Shown here: one piece after another, positions 26,262 to 34,138 of the stretch | Layout: each line of letters begins with the position of its first letter | Position numbering within the stretch: the first letter of the stretch is position 1 | DNA from: JBBITI01 sp963735055 | GTDB lineage: Bacteria > Chloroflexota > Dehalococcoidia > Dehalococcoidales > UBA2162 | Assembly: GCA_963735055.1 (NCBI GenBank) | Contig: CAVTJN010000006.1 | Span: 62,001 to 126,000 of the forward strand | Length of the DNA stretch: 64,000 nucleotides | Direction: 5' to 3' | The notes under the pieces: generated by a model | Told to the model about the DNA's origin: nothing | The model's database searches: none | What the model saw: only the letters and a program-made list of their open reading frames with translations | Program-made: the position numbers and the translations under genes

Positions 26262-27860
26262 CTACTTCTCAATCGAAACCAGGTTAAGCATGGCGAAGCC
26301 CAGCGGGCTGACGCGGTAGTTCTTGACGTACGGTTTGACGAGCAGATAGTTACGGCCGAACCAGAGCGGCAAACAGGCAGCGTCGTCAATCATCTTCTGC
26401 TCCGCCTGGCGGTACAGACCGATGCTGCGGTTCTTGTCAGGTTCGACGCCTGCCCTGTCGAGAAGACCATCGACTTCGGAATTCCGGTACTCGCCGTAGT
26501 TGACGTCGCTCCCACCGTGAAACAGGACTTCGAGAAAATCCTGCTGATGGGGATAGTCGGCAATCCACCCCAGGTCGAACATGTCGTCCTTTTCTTCCTT
26601 GAGCGTGTAGAAGAAGCGTTCCGATTCCAACTGGCGAATCTGGACATCGACCCCCAGGTTTTCGCGCCACTGGTAGACGGCGGCCTGCAGCCAGCCGGAA
26701 GCCGCCCCACCCTCACCCCCCGTGGTCAGCGTGATCGGGGGCAGCTTTGAGACGTCACCGTAGCTGGACTGCTTGATCAACTCTCTGGCTTTGGCCGGAT
26801 CGAATCCGGCGCTGGCCACGCTGTCGTTGGAACCTTCAATCCCGGGGGGCACGATGCCGGTGGCCTTGGCCACCGTCCCCTGGAATACCAGCGAGACCAT
26901 CTTATCCTTGTCAATCGCCATCGAAAAAGCTCGGCGGATGTTGGCATCATCAAAGGGCGGCCGGGCGGCATTGAAGCCCACATAGAAGAAGCTCAGTTCG
27001 GGAGTAATGACGAGTTGATCGTAGAAAGGCCCGGACCGATCAGTCACCCGTTCCACATAGGGCATGGCAACCCCAGCCACGTCGATGTCTCCGGTCTCGT
27101 ACAGATTCATGGGCAGGCCGGACAGCAGATGGAAGACGACGGAATCGAGGTCGGCCGTTTTCCCGTAGAACGAACTGTTACGTTCCAGGACGAATTTGCT
27201 GCCGGTGGTCCATTCCTTGACGCGGAACGGCCCGGTGCCGTTTGGCTTCCGCCACCAATCACGCCCGCTTTGCACGTTCTCCCGGTCCACGACGAAGGCG
27301 ACCGGATAGGTGAGCTTGTACAGGAAATACGTTTTGGGGGCAGCGATGGTTACCTGGAGAGTGACGTCGTCGATAGCCTTAACCCCGCTAATCTCCTGCG
27401 CCCGCCCGGCCAGCATCTCCTTCACCCCGACGATATCTCCGAGGTAAGTGGCAGCCGTGGACGACCGGGTGGCGGGACTGCTCGCCCTCTCCCACGAGTA
27501 CTTGAAGTCCACCGCCCTGACCGGACGTCCGCTCTGGAACCTGGCATCATCCCGCAAATGAAAGGTATAGGTCCTGCCATCAGGGCTTGTGTCCCACGTG
27601 CGGGCGATGTCGGCGACCGGGGCCAGATCCTTGTCCAGGGTAACCAGACCGCCAAAGATCTGAAGAATGTACTCGATGGAGGTGGCTTCGGCGCCCACCG
27701 CCGGGTCGAGCGTGGTGGGATCGGTCCCGTAGAGGTTGAGTACTCCGCCTTTTGAGGCCGCCGTCGTGGCCGTTGTGGACTTGACTAACTGGCAGCCGGG
27801 CAGCAAAAGGACCCCGGTCATCAAGACCGGAATAATCAGGCGAAAGACTCTGTTCAACAA
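26262..27860 (-). CDS. Peptide-type ABC transporter substrate-binding lipoprotein (SBP family 5)
   Basis: A 532-residue protein with a lipoprotein signal: hydrophobic helix followed by LLLPGC, Cys23 being the lipidation site. The mature part follows the DppA/OppA fold, with GVLNLYGTDPTTLDPAVGAEATS near the N-terminus and the family-5 segment RDDARFQSGRPVRAVDFKYSWER. Later come FDDANIRRAFSMAIDKD and DAACLPLWFGRNYLLVKPYVKN. It would capture oligopeptides or other solutes outside the membrane. No permease or ATPase genes adjoin it, so it is an orphan binding protein that must work with a transporter elsewhere. The start is one of two consecutive TTG codons. Confidence 0.92.
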   Translation of the reverse strand: MLNRVFRLIIPVLMTGVLLLPGCQLVKSTTATTAASKGGVLNLYGTDPTTLDPAVGAEATSIEYILQIFGGLVTLDKDLAPVADIARTWDTSPDGRTYTFHLRDDARFQSGRPVRAVDFKYSWERASSPATRSSTAATYLGDIVGVKEMLAGRAQEISGVKAIDDVTLQVTIAAPKTYFLYKLTYPVAFVVDRENVQSGRDWWRKPNGTGPFRVKEWTTGSKFVLERNSSFYGKTADLDSVVFHLLSGLPMNLYETGDIDVAGVAMPYVERVTDRSGPFYDQLVITPELSFFYVGFNAARPPFDDANIRRAFSMAIDKDKMVSLVFQGTVAKATGIVPPGIEGSNDSVASAGFDPAKARELIKQSSYGDVSKLPPITLTTGGEGGAASGWLQAAVYQWRENLGVDVQIRQLESERFFYTLKEEKDDMFDLGWIADYPHQQDFLEVLFHGGSDVNYGEYRNSEVDGLLDRAGVEPDKNRSIGLYRQAEQKMIDDAACLPLWFGRNYLLVKPYVKNYRVSPLGFAMLNLVSIEK

Positions 27861-28074
27861 TTCGTGTCCTGGAGGCGTGATACAGGTTCAATATAGCATA
27901 GGTGGAATCCCGCTGGCCAAAACCGGAGTGGCCGCGGAGATCGAACCCCCGCTGTCGCGGGGACGACGGTCCGGCAGCGGACTATTCCGCCGGTCCCGGG
28001 CACCGGCCGCCGGTTGCTGAAGGCGTCCGGTACTCTATGCTACACTGAAGGCGTCAAAAACTGGGAGAGGCAGA

Positions 28075-28663
28075 ATGGCTGACAGAACGGCGACCGTAAG
28101 AAGGAAGACCAAAGAGACCGATATCTTCCTCGAGATGAACCTCGACGGCAAGGGGAGGTGCGAAATCAGCACCGGGATCAAGATGTTCGACCACATGCTG
28201 GCGCAGGTGGGCCAGCACGGGCGGTTCGACATCAGGCTGACGGCGGCCGGGGACGACCAGCATCACGTCGCCGAGGACGTGGCCATCTGTCTCGGCCGCG
28301 CCTTGAACCAGGGGCTGGGGGAGCGGCGGGGCATCGTTCGCATGGCCGATGCGACGGTCCCGATGGACGACGCCCTGGCCACCGTTGCCGTTGACATCAG
28401 CGGCCGGGGTTACGCGGTGCTCGACATGACCTTCAGCGAGAATGACATGACGGGTTTCGCGACCGACCTGATCCGGCATTTCCTCGAGTCGCTGGCGTCC
28501 GAGGCCAAGACTTAATCTCCATGCCCGGGTACTGTACGGGAAGAATGACCACCACCGGGCTGAGGCGCTGTTCAAGGCACTCGGGCGCGCCCTGGACCGG
28601 GCGACTCGGCTTGATGAACGCATTGCCGGCGAAGTGCCGAGCACCAAGGACTCGATGGGGTGA
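28075..28663 (+). pseudogene. hisB: Imidazoleglycerol-phosphate dehydratase HisB, frameshifted near the 3' end
   Basis: HisB performs the sixth step of histidine synthesis with a di-manganese centre. The first 146 residues match well: TKETDIFLEMNLDGKG, FDHMLAQVGQHGRFD, DDQHHVAEDVAICLG, VPMDDALATVAVDISGRGY. Then the frame hits TAA at 28513-28515. Removing one T at 28512-28513 continues with NLHARVLYGKNDHHRAEALFKALGRAL, the conserved C-terminal metal-binding segment, to TGA 28661-28663. That makes 195 residues, exactly the usual length. The gene stands alone, away from other his genes. A sequencing error is more likely than loss of an essential function. Confidence 0.9.
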
Positions 28664-28679
28664 AAATATCTCCAGAAAT

Positions 28680-28711
28680 GGTAAAGCCCGGTGGGACAAC
28701 CGGGCTTTACC
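28680..28711 (+). terminator. Strong hairpin after hisB, possible terminator
   Basis: A perfect 13-bp stem GGTAAAGCCCGGT/ACCGGGCTTTACC with a 6-nt loop starts 16 bp after the corrected hisB stop. It lacks a T-tract, so termination efficiency is uncertain. Confidence 0.55.
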
Positions 28712-28722
28712 GTGGGAGGGTC

Positions 28723-28764
28723 ATGAAAAAGAAAGTTGTGTGTACTATTACAGTAACGCCCTGA
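28723..28764 (+). CDS. Possible 13-residue micro-ORF
   Basis: GGGAGGGTC followed by ATG encodes MKKKVVCTITVTP and a TGA stop. The ribosome site is among the best in this region. It lies between the hairpin after hisB and a predicted three-way RNA structure (28766-28823). Whether it is translated is unknown. Confidence 0.3.
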   Translation: MKKKVVCTITVTP

Positions 28765-28765
28765 A

Positions 28766-28823
28766 GTTACGGGCCGGTTAAGTGACCGGCTGCCAGGTTG
28801 CGGAAAGGTTGCAGCCCGGTAAC
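28766..28823. ncRNA. Predicted three-way-junction RNA structure
   Basis: GTTAC (28766-28770) pairs with GTAAC (28819-28823), and the adjacent GGG/CCC extends the helix. Inside are hairpins GCCGGT/ACCGGC (28773-28778 with 28785-28790) and TGC/GCA enclosing AGGTTGCGGAAAGGTT. The fold works on either strand. On the minus strand it lies just after the SDR stop codon. No known riboswitch or ribozyme core was recognised. Confidence 0.35.
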
Positions 28824-28837
28824 AAAATGGTTCCTAC

Positions 28838-29755
28838 TTACCCCGCCGCTCTCTTCAAATCCCGGTCCAGGGAACCAGGCACCAGTCTGGCCAGCTCATC
28901 CATGGTCCACACCCCGTCCTTGTACAACCCCTTAATCTCGGTCGGCCAGGAATAGAGAGCGACCCTGCCCCGTGACGCGCCAAGAACCTGGCCGTTGATA
29001 TTGGCGGCGGCATCGGTGGCCAGGTACAAGACAATTCCGGGGACGTGCTCGGGGCCGGGGGGATCGCACGACTCCTCAAAGATCTGCCGGGTTATCAGGC
29101 CGGCCTTGTACAATCGCTCCCAGTTTGCCCGCCCCCGGCGCGGACTCATCCGGGTCTCGGCGATCGGCACGATGGCATTACAGGTAATCCCATACCCCTC
29201 CAGCGCCATTTGCTGGGCGATCCCCATCGTCAGACTGACGACGGCGCCCTTCGAGGCGGTATAGGCGCCGGCCCCGTTGCCAAGCCACGAGGGGGAGCTG
29301 AAGTTGAGAATCCGCCCCTTTTGCTGTTTGACCATAACCCCCAGGGCATGGCGGCACATGTTAAACGTGCCATTCAGGTTGACCCCGATGACCGTGTCCC
29401 AGTCTTCTTTGTTAGTCTCCCAGAAGTGCACCGCCCGTTTCCCGCCGATGCCGGCGCAATTCACGAGGATGTCGATGCCACCAAAGTGCGTCACGCAGTC
29501 GTTGACGATTCTTGCCGCGGCATCGAAATCAGCCACCGAGTCGCTGTTGGCAAAGGCAGTTCCGCCGGCCTGCTTGATCTCGGCAACTACCTGCTCGACC
29601 GGTCCACGGTCAGCGCCGGTCCCATCCGCCTCCCCTCCCAGATCATTCACAACGACTCTGACTCCCTGACGCGCCATGGCCAGGGCGATCTCTCTTCCCT
29701 GACCCCGCCCCGCACCCGTGATCACCGCGCACTTCCCTTCCAGTTGCCCAGTCAT
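28838..29755 (-). CDS. Short-chain dehydrogenase/reductase (SDR)
   Basis: A 305-residue classical-type SDR. The cofactor loop TGAGRGQG is at residues 13-20, NCAG near 99-102, and the catalytic Ser at about 154 pairs with Tyr165 and Lys169 (YTASK). An acidic/neutral residue pattern after beta-2 (VVNDLGGEADGTG) resembles the hydroxyacyl-CoA dehydrogenase modules of multifunctional enzyme 2, suggesting a hydroxyacyl-CoA or steroid-like substrate. Such genes often accompany CoA-transferases in these bacteria. It lies 99 bp downstream of the VOC protein gene on the same strand. Confidence 0.92.
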   Translation of the reverse strand: MTGQLEGKCAVITGAGRGQGREIALAMARQGVRVVVNDLGGEADGTGADRGPVEQVVAEIKQAGGTAFANSDSVADFDAAARIVNDCVTHFGGIDILVNCAGIGGKRAVHFWETNKEDWDTVIGVNLNGTFNMCRHALGVMVKQQKGRILNFSSPSWLGNGAGAYTASKGAVVSLTMGIAQQMALEGYGITCNAIVPIAETRMSPRRGRANWERLYKAGLITRQIFEESCDPPGPEHVPGIVLYLATDAAANINGQVLGASRGRVALYSWPTEIKGLYKDGVWTMDELARLVPGSLDRDLKRAAG

Positions 29756-29854
29756 GCCGATACCTCACTGTCTGGCCCTTGGGGGCCGTATCCCCATTCC
29801 CCATGAACGTCGACGGGAGCGCCCACCAACCTTAGCCGAGTGCAAAAGGGGGTG

Positions 29855-30307
29855 TTAGGCCTGCGGCCTCTTCTGGAACATTTCGAGGATAATGCCCCCG
29901 GCGTGTAAATCGATGTAGGCGCCGTGTCTTCCTCCGGGCATGTGAATATCGAGGAGAAGGGTGCAGCCTTTGTCGGTGAGCCGCTTAATCTCCTTCTCGA
30001 TATCGTCGACGCCGACCATAAGGTGCTGAATACCCTCGCCTCTGGTCTCGAGGAACTCGCGATGGGGCGACTCCCTGGCCATTGGCTGGATCAGCTCGAG
30101 CTGAATCCCGCCGAGGGTCGTGCCCATGATCCTGGCATCGGCGAGAGCCGGCTTGCCCCGGAACGACTCTTGCCGGTCAGGGGGCAACTTCATCTCCTGA
30201 AAGGGTCCGATGCCGAGAGAGGCCAACCGTTCGGCCACTTGTGCCACGTCCTTGACGACCACTCCAACCTGTGTCAGCTTCCAGGATTCGGTACCGCTGG
30301 TTTCCAT
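29855..30307 (-). CDS. VOC-family protein (glyoxalase/methylmalonyl-CoA epimerase-like)
   Basis: A 150-residue protein of the vicinal-oxygen-chelate fold with two beta-alpha-beta-beta-beta modules. The first contains LTQVGVVVKDVAQVAERLASLGIGPF, the second GIQHLMVGVDDIEKEIKRLTDKG, ending with GAYIDLHAGGIILEMFQ. The lengths and the GIQHL and ILE(M/L) motifs recall methylmalonyl-CoA epimerase, but no mutase gene is nearby. Metal ligands would include His in GIQH and Glu in ILEM. The ATG follows GGAGGTAGTGGG. It sits between purC and the SDR gene on the same strand. Confidence 0.85.
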   Translation of the reverse strand: METSGTESWKLTQVGVVVKDVAQVAERLASLGIGPFQEMKLPPDRQESFRGKPALADARIMGTTLGGIQLELIQPMARESPHREFLETRGEGIQHLMVGVDDIEKEIKRLTDKGCTLLLDIHMPGGRHGAYIDLHAGGIILEMFQKRPQA

Positions 30308-30340
30308 CCCACTACCTCCAGGGTTTTGCAGACAGATCCC

Positions 30341-31246
30341 TTAGACAGCCAGCTTCTTGCCGGCCAGCCTTTCGTAGGCCTCGCGGTAGCGCCTCGACGT
30401 CGCCTCAACAACTTCCGGGGGGAGCGGGGGAGCGGGGGGTTCCTTATTCCAGCCAGAATGAACCAGCCAGTCACGCACCGGCTGCTTGTCGTAGCTTGGC
30501 TGCGACCGTCCCACCTGGTACTGGCCGGCATCCCAGAAGCGGGAGGAGTCCGGGGTAAGAAGCTCATCGATGAGGACCAACTGGCCGGTATCAAGGCCGA
30601 ACTCCATCTTCGTGTCGGCAATGATTATCCCCTTGTTCGCGGCATAGTCCCTGGCGTACCGGTAGACGGCGAGCGTCTTTTCCCTCAATTCACCGGCAAG
30701 TGTCCTGCCGAGCAGTCGCTCGGTCTCGGCCATGGTCAGCGGCATGTCGTGTCCCGAGTCGGCTTTGGTGGTGGGAGTGAAGACCGGTTCTGCCAGCTGC
30801 TCGCTTTCTTGCAGCCCCCGGGGCAAGGCAATCCCGCACACGGTCCGGGACCGCCTGTATTCCTCCCAGCCCGACCCCGCCAGGTAACCGCGGGCAACGC
30901 ACTCCACCGGTATTCGCTCCAGCTTTCGGACGATCATCGACCGGCCGGCCAGGTATGACGGCCACGTCCTGCCGGATTGGCCGGCACGCAGCTCGAGTGC
31001 TCTTGTATCGGTCACCGCTTCGACGAGGTGATTCGGCACGATCCCGCCGGTCTTGTCGAACCAGAACACGGAGAGCTGATTGAGCACGCGTCCTTTGTCC
31101 GGAATGCCTGCGGGCAGGACCACGTCAAAGGCCGAAATCCGATCGGTCGCCACGATGAGAAGGTGGTCACCCAGATCGTAGGTGTCCCGTACCTTGCCGC
31201 GGATGAAAAGGGGTAGAGACAGGTCCGTGGTCATGAGGACTGCCAT
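30341..31246 (-). CDS. purC: Phosphoribosylaminoimidazole-succinocarboxamide synthase
   Basis: SAICAR synthase joins CAIR with aspartate using ATP in purine synthesis. The start is set at the ATG at 31246 (MAVLMTTDLSLP), 9 nt after GGAGGTGG; a longer open frame to 31327 runs over the promoter. The result is 301 residues, typical of the long bacterial/yeast-type PurC. Signatures are GKVRDTYDLGDHLLIVATDRISAFDVVLP, VECVARGYLAGSGWEEYRRS and IIADTKMEFGLDTGQLVLIDELLTPDSSRFWDA. No other pur genes adjoin it. Confidence 0.96.
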   Translation of the reverse strand: MAVLMTTDLSLPLFIRGKVRDTYDLGDHLLIVATDRISAFDVVLPAGIPDKGRVLNQLSVFWFDKTGGIVPNHLVEAVTDTRALELRAGQSGRTWPSYLAGRSMIVRKLERIPVECVARGYLAGSGWEEYRRSRTVCGIALPRGLQESEQLAEPVFTPTTKADSGHDMPLTMAETERLLGRTLAGELREKTLAVYRYARDYAANKGIIIADTKMEFGLDTGQLVLIDELLTPDSSRFWDAGQYQVGRSQPSYDKQPVRDWLVHSGWNKEPPAPPLPPEVVEATSRRYREAYERLAGKKLAV

Positions 31247-31276
31247 GCTTTCGCCACCTCCGCAACTGTCGCGCCC

Positions 31277-31305
31277 ATTGTATCGTTTGATCTGAAGTCG
31301 GTCAA
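31277..31305 (-). promoter_or_regulatory. Promoter of purC
   Basis: On the minus strand TTGACC (31300-31305) and TACAAT (31277-31282) are 17 nt apart, about 30 nt before the purC start. It is divergent from the yceD promoter. Confidence 0.8.
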
Positions 31306-31334
31306 CATGGCCGCAGTCCCAAAGCACACCACAT

Positions 31335-31364
31335 TTGACTCGCTCAGACTACCCGTCCTATAAT
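31335..31364 (+). promoter_or_regulatory. Promoter of the yceD-rpmF-fabK-fabD operon
   Basis: TTGACT (31335-31340), an 18-nt spacer and TATAAT (31359-31364), about 58 bp before the first start codon. Confidence 0.8.
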
Positions 31365-31422
31365 CGGTGATAGTGAGCCGGCCTGTAGTCGCCCAATCCA
31401 GTTCAGGACCGGAACTGCGGAC

Positions 31423-31941
31423 GTGGTCGAGATTAACGTTGCCCAATTCCTCAAGTCCCCGATTGGCACGACACGCACCTACGAGATCGACGAGCCGGTT
31501 AACATCGGCGACGAAAACCCGTTGGTGCGGGGCGCAGTCACGTTTCTGCGTACCAACCGAGGCATTCTGGTCAAGGGAAGGCTTAAGACGAGCGTCCCGC
31601 TCACTTGTTCCCGCTGCCTGAGCCAATTCGGACAGCCGTTGACACTCGACATCGAGGAGGAATTCTTCCCTACCATCGACATTCTCACCGGCGCCGCGGC
31701 GTCACCTCCTGATGACGAACCGGAAGCGTTCACCGTTGACCAGAACAATGTCCTCGATCTTTCGGAGGCGATCCGGCAGTATGTTCTCCTGACGACGCCG
31801 ATGAAGCCACTGTGCCGGGAGGATTGTCAGGGCTTGTGCCCTGCCTGCGGTACCAACCTTAATGCGAATACCTGTGACTGCCCGCCTCAGCCGGACCTGC
31901 GGACAAGCGGTCTGGTTGTGGGCAAGACCGATGAACCATAG
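31423..31941 (+). CDS. yceD: YceD/DUF177 family protein
   Basis: A 172-residue protein of the YceD family, linked to 23S rRNA accumulation and almost always encoded just before rpmF, as here. The LTCSRCLSQFGQPLTLDIEEEF block and the C-terminal zinc-binding-like cluster PLCREDCQGLCPACGTNLNANTCDC (six Cys) are the family's hallmarks. The start is a GTG with an unremarkable ribosome site. It is first in an operon with rpmF, fabK and fabD, the conserved link between ribosome and fatty acid synthesis genes. Confidence 0.93.
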   Translation: MVEINVAQFLKSPIGTTRTYEIDEPVNIGDENPLVRGAVTFLRTNRGILVKGRLKTSVPLTCSRCLSQFGQPLTLDIEEEFFPTIDILTGAAASPPDDEPEAFTVDQNNVLDLSEAIRQYVLLTTPMKPLCREDCQGLCPACGTNLNANTCDCPPQPDLRTSGLVVGKTDEP

Positions 31942-31970
31942 CATGAAACTAGGATTGAGAGGATAGAAGT

Positions 31971-32171
31971 ATGGGACCCCTGCCGAAAAGGAAATATGCC
32001 AAGGCACGCCAGGGTGAGAGACGCGGTCATCTGGCAGTACTGCCTCCGGCCACCGAATCGTGCCCGCAGTGCCATAGTACCAAGGCGGCCCATCATGTGT
32101 GCCCCACCTGCGGCTATTACGGCGGCCGTGAGGTCGTCAAGATCAAAGTACCCGAGAAGAAGTCCAGCTAG
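31971..32171 (+). CDS. rpmF: 50S ribosomal protein L32
   Basis: A 66-residue basic protein beginning MGPLPKRKYAKARQGERRGH with a four-Cys zinc ribbon (CPQC and CPTC). It is the Cys-containing form of L32 and part of the large ribosomal subunit. It follows yceD by 29 bp, the usual bacterial arrangement. Confidence 0.96.
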   Translation: MGPLPKRKYAKARQGERRGHLAVLPPATESCPQCHSTKAAHHVCPTCGYYGGREVVKIKVPEKKSS

Positions 32172-32180
32172 AGGGGAAGC

Positions 32181-33173
32181 TTGCTCACAACGGGCGTCTG
32201 CACTCTCCTTGGTATCAGGCACCCGATAATTCAAGGGGGCATGGCCCATGTGGGCACGAGCGAGCTTGCCAGTGCCGTGTCCAACGCCGGTGGTCTGGGT
32301 GTTATCGGCGCCGGCCACTATGGACCGGATTGGCTGCAGCGACAGATAGTTCTCACCCGGACGCACACTGACCGTCCTTTTGGTGTGAACATCGCCCTGA
32401 CCTCTCCTTTCATCGACACGGTCATCGATCTGATTCTCCGGGAAAAAGTACCGATCGTGTCTACCGGGGCGGGCAACCCCACGCCCCATATCACTCGTTT
32501 CAAACAGGCCGGCATCAAGGTAATACCTGTGGTGGGCAGCGTAGCCATGGCCCGGCGCATGGAAGCTGCCGGGGCTGATGCAGTAGTGGCAGAGGGGATG
32601 GAATCGGGGGGACGCGTCGGGGAGACGACGACCATGGCCCTCATTCCGCAGGTCGCCGACAGCGTGCGGATCCCCGTGGTGGCCGCCGGCGGCATTGCTG
32701 ACGGGCGGGGACTGGCGGCCGCTCTGGCTCTCGGCGCCCAGGGCGTCCAAATGGGCACCCGTTTTGTCTGCAGTTCTGAGTGCATCGCCCATCCGGACTA
32801 CAAACAGCGCATCCTTGAGGCCAACGACGCGGCCACGATGGTCACCAGGCAGACACTGGGCTATCCGCTGCGCACCCTGCGCAACAAATTGAGCGAGCAA
32901 TTCGCCGAGTTGGAAAAGGCACAGGTACCAGCCGACGCCCTTGAGCTGTTCGACCGCGACCGTATGTACCTTGGACTCATCGCGGGCGATCTCGAGGAGG
33001 GTTCACTGCTCGCCGGCCAGATCGCCGGCCTAATCAAGGACATCAGGCCGGTAGAGGCGATCATCGAAGACACGGTATCCATGGCGGAGGCCGTATTAGC
33101 CCGCATCACCGCCCTGATTTCGTCGGGTGGCCGCAAGCACCAGTCCAGACATCGACGGGAGGATATCCAATGA
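32181..33173 (+). CDS. fabK: Enoyl-ACP reductase II (FabK-type flavoprotein)
   Basis: A 330-residue FMN TIM-barrel enzyme. FabK reduces enoyl-ACP with NAD(P)H in the last step of fatty acid elongation. Visible are HPIIQGGMAHVGTSELASAVSNAGGLGVIG, the FMN-phosphate segment VAAGGIADGRGLAAALALGAQGVQMGTRF, and AVVAEGMESGGRVGE with the conserved EG(M/N)E(S/A)GG. Its place between rpmF and fabD, overlapping fabD by 4 bp, supports FabK rather than nitronate monooxygenase. The start is a TTG behind GAGGGGAAGC. Confidence 0.88.
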   Translation: MLTTGVCTLLGIRHPIIQGGMAHVGTSELASAVSNAGGLGVIGAGHYGPDWLQRQIVLTRTHTDRPFGVNIALTSPFIDTVIDLILREKVPIVSTGAGNPTPHITRFKQAGIKVIPVVGSVAMARRMEAAGADAVVAEGMESGGRVGETTTMALIPQVADSVRIPVVAAGGIADGRGLAAALALGAQGVQMGTRFVCSSECIAHPDYKQRILEANDAATMVTRQTLGYPLRTLRNKLSEQFAELEKAQVPADALELFDRDRMYLGLIAGDLEEGSLLAGQIAGLIKDIRPVEAIIEDTVSMAEAVLARITALISSGGRKHQSRHRREDIQ

Positions 33174-34111
33174 CCGAGCCTAAGAAGATTGCTTACGTGT
33201 TTCCCGGTCAGGGCTCGCAGGCCGTGGGCATGGGACGCGACCTGTACGACTCGTTTTCCTCGGCAAAGGCTATCATCGAACAGGCCGACGACGTCCTGAA
33301 GTCCCCGCTGTCCCGGCTCTTCTTTGAAGGGCCGGAGGAGGAACTCCGCCAGACGGTAAATGCCCAACCGGCGCTCCTGACCGTCGGCGTTGCCTGTCTG
33401 AGGGCCATGCAAGAGGTGGCCGGGAGCGCCTTGCCGTTACCCGCTTTTGTCGCCGGGCACAGCCTGGGGGAGTACACGGCGTTGGTTGCGGCCGGAGTCA
33501 TCGATTTTGCTACCGCCGTCTATCTCGCCCGCGAGCGCGGCCGCTTGATGCACGATGCCGGGACGAAAAACCCGGGGGCCATGGTGGCCGTACTGGGATT
33601 GGATGAGGGAGTCCTGTCCGAAATCTGCCGGGAGACTGATACCCAGATCGCCAATTTCAACAGTCCGGGCCAACTCGTCATCAGTGGCGCCGTCGCCAAC
33701 GTCGCCCACGCCGCCGAGTTGGCCAAAGCCCGGGGGGCCAGCCGCACGGTCCCGCTACAGGTCAGCGGCGCTTTCCATTCACCGCTCATGAAGCCGGCGG
33801 AGGAAGCACTGTCCGAGATCATCGCCCGTCTCCCGTTCCAGGATCCGCTGGTGCCGGTGGTCGGGAACACGGCCGCGGTTGCCCTTACCACCGCCGCCGA
33901 TGTGAAGGCCGAGCTTACTGAACAGCTCTGTCATGGCGTCCGGTGGCAACAATCGGTGGAGTACATGGCCGCCCGCGGAGTCACCACCTTCATCGAGCTC
34001 GGGCCGGGCAAGGTACTCACCGGCCTCATCAGACGGATTAACAAGGATGTCACCACTGTGAATATTGGGGACGCCGCGGCGGTGAGGGGATTCGTCGTTG
34101 CCCGGCCTTAG
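33170..34111 (+). CDS. fabD: Malonyl-CoA:ACP transacylase
   Basis: A 313-residue protein that transfers malonyl from CoA to ACP. FPGQGSQ is near the N-terminus, the nucleophile Ser98 lies in GHSLGEY, and the catalytic His lies in SGAFHSPLM near residue 200. Its start overlaps the fabK stop (ATGA), showing translational coupling. Confidence 0.96.
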   Translation: MTEPKKIAYVFPGQGSQAVGMGRDLYDSFSSAKAIIEQADDVLKSPLSRLFFEGPEEELRQTVNAQPALLTVGVACLRAMQEVAGSALPLPAFVAGHSLGEYTALVAAGVIDFATAVYLARERGRLMHDAGTKNPGAMVAVLGLDEGVLSEICRETDTQIANFNSPGQLVISGAVANVAHAAELAKARGASRTVPLQVSGAFHSPLMKPAEEALSEIIARLPFQDPLVPVVGNTAAVALTTAADVKAELTEQLCHGVRWQQSVEYMAARGVTTFIELGPGKVLTGLIRRINKDVTTVNIGDAAAVRGFVVARP

Positions 34112-34138
34112 TGCTATAATCGCCCAAGAGGCGGCTTA

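Noticed and set aside
27915..27965. Minus-strand sequence GGGGGTTCGATCTCC looks like a tRNA T-arm, between the ABC binding protein and hisB.
   Set aside because: No matching acceptor, D or anticodon arms can be formed upstream, and no tmRNA features were found.
28660..28840. TGA at 28762 read as selenocysteine in a longer ORF.
   Set aside because: Further in-frame stops follow and no selenoprotein context is present.
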